NCBI GenBank assembly: GCA_009780595.1
Contig: WQZT01000085.1
Location: 1-6,997 of the forward strand
Direction of reading: 5' to 3'
Source of the DNA: Treponema sp.
GTDB lineage: Bacteria; Spirochaetota; Spirochaetia; Treponematales; Breznakiellaceae
DNA length: 6,997 nt
Within the stretch, counting starts at the first letter, position 1. Every line of letters starts with the position of its first letter. Below, one piece after another: positions 6,020 to 6,997 of this stretch. The translations under genes were made by a program, and so were the position numbers. Below the pieces are notes generated by a model. The model saw only the letters and a program-made list of their open reading frames with translations, was not told the origin of the DNA and ran no database searches.

Positions 6020-6997
6020 CTAGACGTTAAACGCCTGTTTCAGAAACGCAAGGTCAAGCTGCGGATACACCGGGAAACGGTCGAGCAGTTTTTTCACCCG
6101 CTGCCGCGCCTCGGACTTTGCCGCCTCTGCCGTACCATATTTCGCCTTGCTCTCCCCCTCAGGACGCGTATTTTTCAGCACCAGCGCAACAATGCCCGCA
6201 ATCTCCTCCATTTCACCAACGCCCATACCAAGCGTCGTAAGCGCCGCAGTTCCCATCCGCAAGCCGGAGGTGTACCACGGGCCGTTCGGATCAAACGGCA
6301 AACTATTCCGGTTCATCGTAACATTGCAGTCAAAGAGCGCACTTTCCGCCTGCCGCCCGGTCAACCCCAGCACGCGAACATTCGCCAGCAGAAGATGATT
6401 ATCCGTGCCGCCAGTGAGCACCTCAATCCCGTTCTTGATACAAGCGGCGGCAAGCGCCCGGCAATTCTCAACGATTTTCGCAGCGTACGTGCGGAACTCA
6501 GGCGCGGTAGCTTCCTTAAACGCCACCGCCTTCGCCGCGATAACATGCGGCAACGGGCCGCCCATCACCAGCGGGCAACCCTTGTCCAGCGCCTCGGCAA
6601 ACTCCTTCACCGCAAGCACCAACCCCGCGCGCGGCCCGCGCAACGTTTTGTGCGTCGTCGTCGTTACCACGTGGGCGTGCGGTACAGGATTGCAATCGCC
6701 TGAGAACACCTTCCCCGCCACAAGCCCGCAAAAGTGCGCCATATCGACCATAAACACCGCCCCAACCGAATCCGCAATCGCCCTCATCCGCTTAAAATCA
6801 ATCGCCCGGGGATACGCCGAATAACCAGTCAGCAAAATCAGCGGCTTAATTTCTTTTGCCTGCCGCTCGATTTCATCATAATCCAAAAGCCCCGTCGTTT
6901 TAGAAACCGAGTAACTATGCACATCGAACATTCGGGATGAAACATTGTAGCGATACCCGTGCGTCAAATGCCCGCCCGAATAATAATCCAGCGCCAA
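6020..6997 (-). CDS. glyA: Serine hydroxymethyltransferase (5' end beyond window)
   Basis: The 325 visible residues are the larger C-terminal part of this PLP enzyme, which interconverts serine and glycine and supplies 5,10-methylenetetrahydrofolate in the cytoplasm. Visible motifs include SGGHLTHG near the window edge, VDMAHFCGLVA with the PLP-ring Asp (fragment residue 85) and His (88), and VVTTTTHKTLRGPRAG, whose Lys117 is the Schiff-base lysine. Substrate-binding SGLRMGTAALTT follows near residues 245-256. By comparison with E. coli GlyA about 115 N-terminal residues are missing. The C-terminus runs roughly 20 residues longer than E. coli, with an extra charged segment (EGESKAKYGTAEAAKSEARQ) as in spirochaetal-type forms. 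The frame is intact to TAG at 6022-6020 and is followed closely by the cyclase gene, probably in one transcript. The first codon shown (TTG) is internal, not a start. Confidence 0.95.
   Translation of the reverse strand: MALDYYSGGHLTHGYRYNVSSRMFDVHSYSVSKTTGLLDYDEIERQAKEIKPLILLTGYSAYPRAIDFKRMRAIADSVGAVFMVDMAHFCGLVAGKVFSGDCNPVPHAHVVTTTTHKTLRGPRAGLVLAVKEFAEALDKGCPLVMGGPLPHVIAAKAVAFKEATAPEFRTYAAKIVENCRALAAACIKNGIEVLTGGTDNHLLLANVRVLGLTGRQAESALFDCNVTMNRNSLPFDPNGPWYTSGLRMGTAALTTLGMGVGEMEEIAGIVALVLKNTRPEGESKAKYGTAEAAKSEARQRVKKLLDRFPVYPQLDLAFLKQAFNV

Noticed and set aside
5996..6940. Plus-strand frames opposite glyA
   Set aside because: They are shadows of a clearly conserved SHMT reading frame and have no start signals.
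1..6997. CRISPR array, tRNA, rRNA, riboswitch or toxin-antitoxin pair
   Set aside because: No spaced direct repeats, cloverleaf structure, conserved rRNA blocks or paired small genes were seen on either strand.

Overview
The window looks like a spirochaete chromosome, most likely a Treponema-like host-associated bacterium. The evidence is indirect: a class III adenylate cyclase with an extracellular CHASE2 domain and a TPR-like tail, a glyA whose C-terminus runs past the usual bacterial length, a lipoprotein built from InlB/Flg_new-type B-repeats, and IS110 and IS1 remnants. No ribosomal or tRNA gene is present to confirm this.

The window has two contrasting halves. Positions 1 to about 3130 are accessory DNA in decay. 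From left to right they hold: the 3' end of a broken IS110-family transposase; a strong bidirectional terminator; a minus-strand lipoprotein pseudogene of about 546 codons (lipobox, four B-repeats, DUF1566-like C-terminus) carrying four indels and two in-frame stops but keeping a good promoter and Shine-Dalgarno (SD) sequence; a short spacer with no convincing gene; and an IS1-family element with recognisable terminal inverted repeats, an internal promoter and a frameshifted transposase.

Positions 3204 to 6997 are intact. A short DtxR/MntR-type metal-dependent repressor lies on the plus strand, with the IS1 right end about 75 bases before its GTG start. It converges, 16 bases apart, on a minus-strand pair: glyA (serine hydroxymethyltransferase, 5' part beyond the window) followed after 7 bases by the CHASE2-adenylate cyclase gene. 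The cyclase has a GTG start and no visible SD, so it is probably translated by coupling to glyA.

I found no convincing new multi-gene system. The most interesting structure is in the IS1 element. A promoter sits across its left inverted repeat, and an 8-bp stem could mask the transposase start only in transcripts entering from outside, which resembles the read-through protection known from IS10 and IS50.
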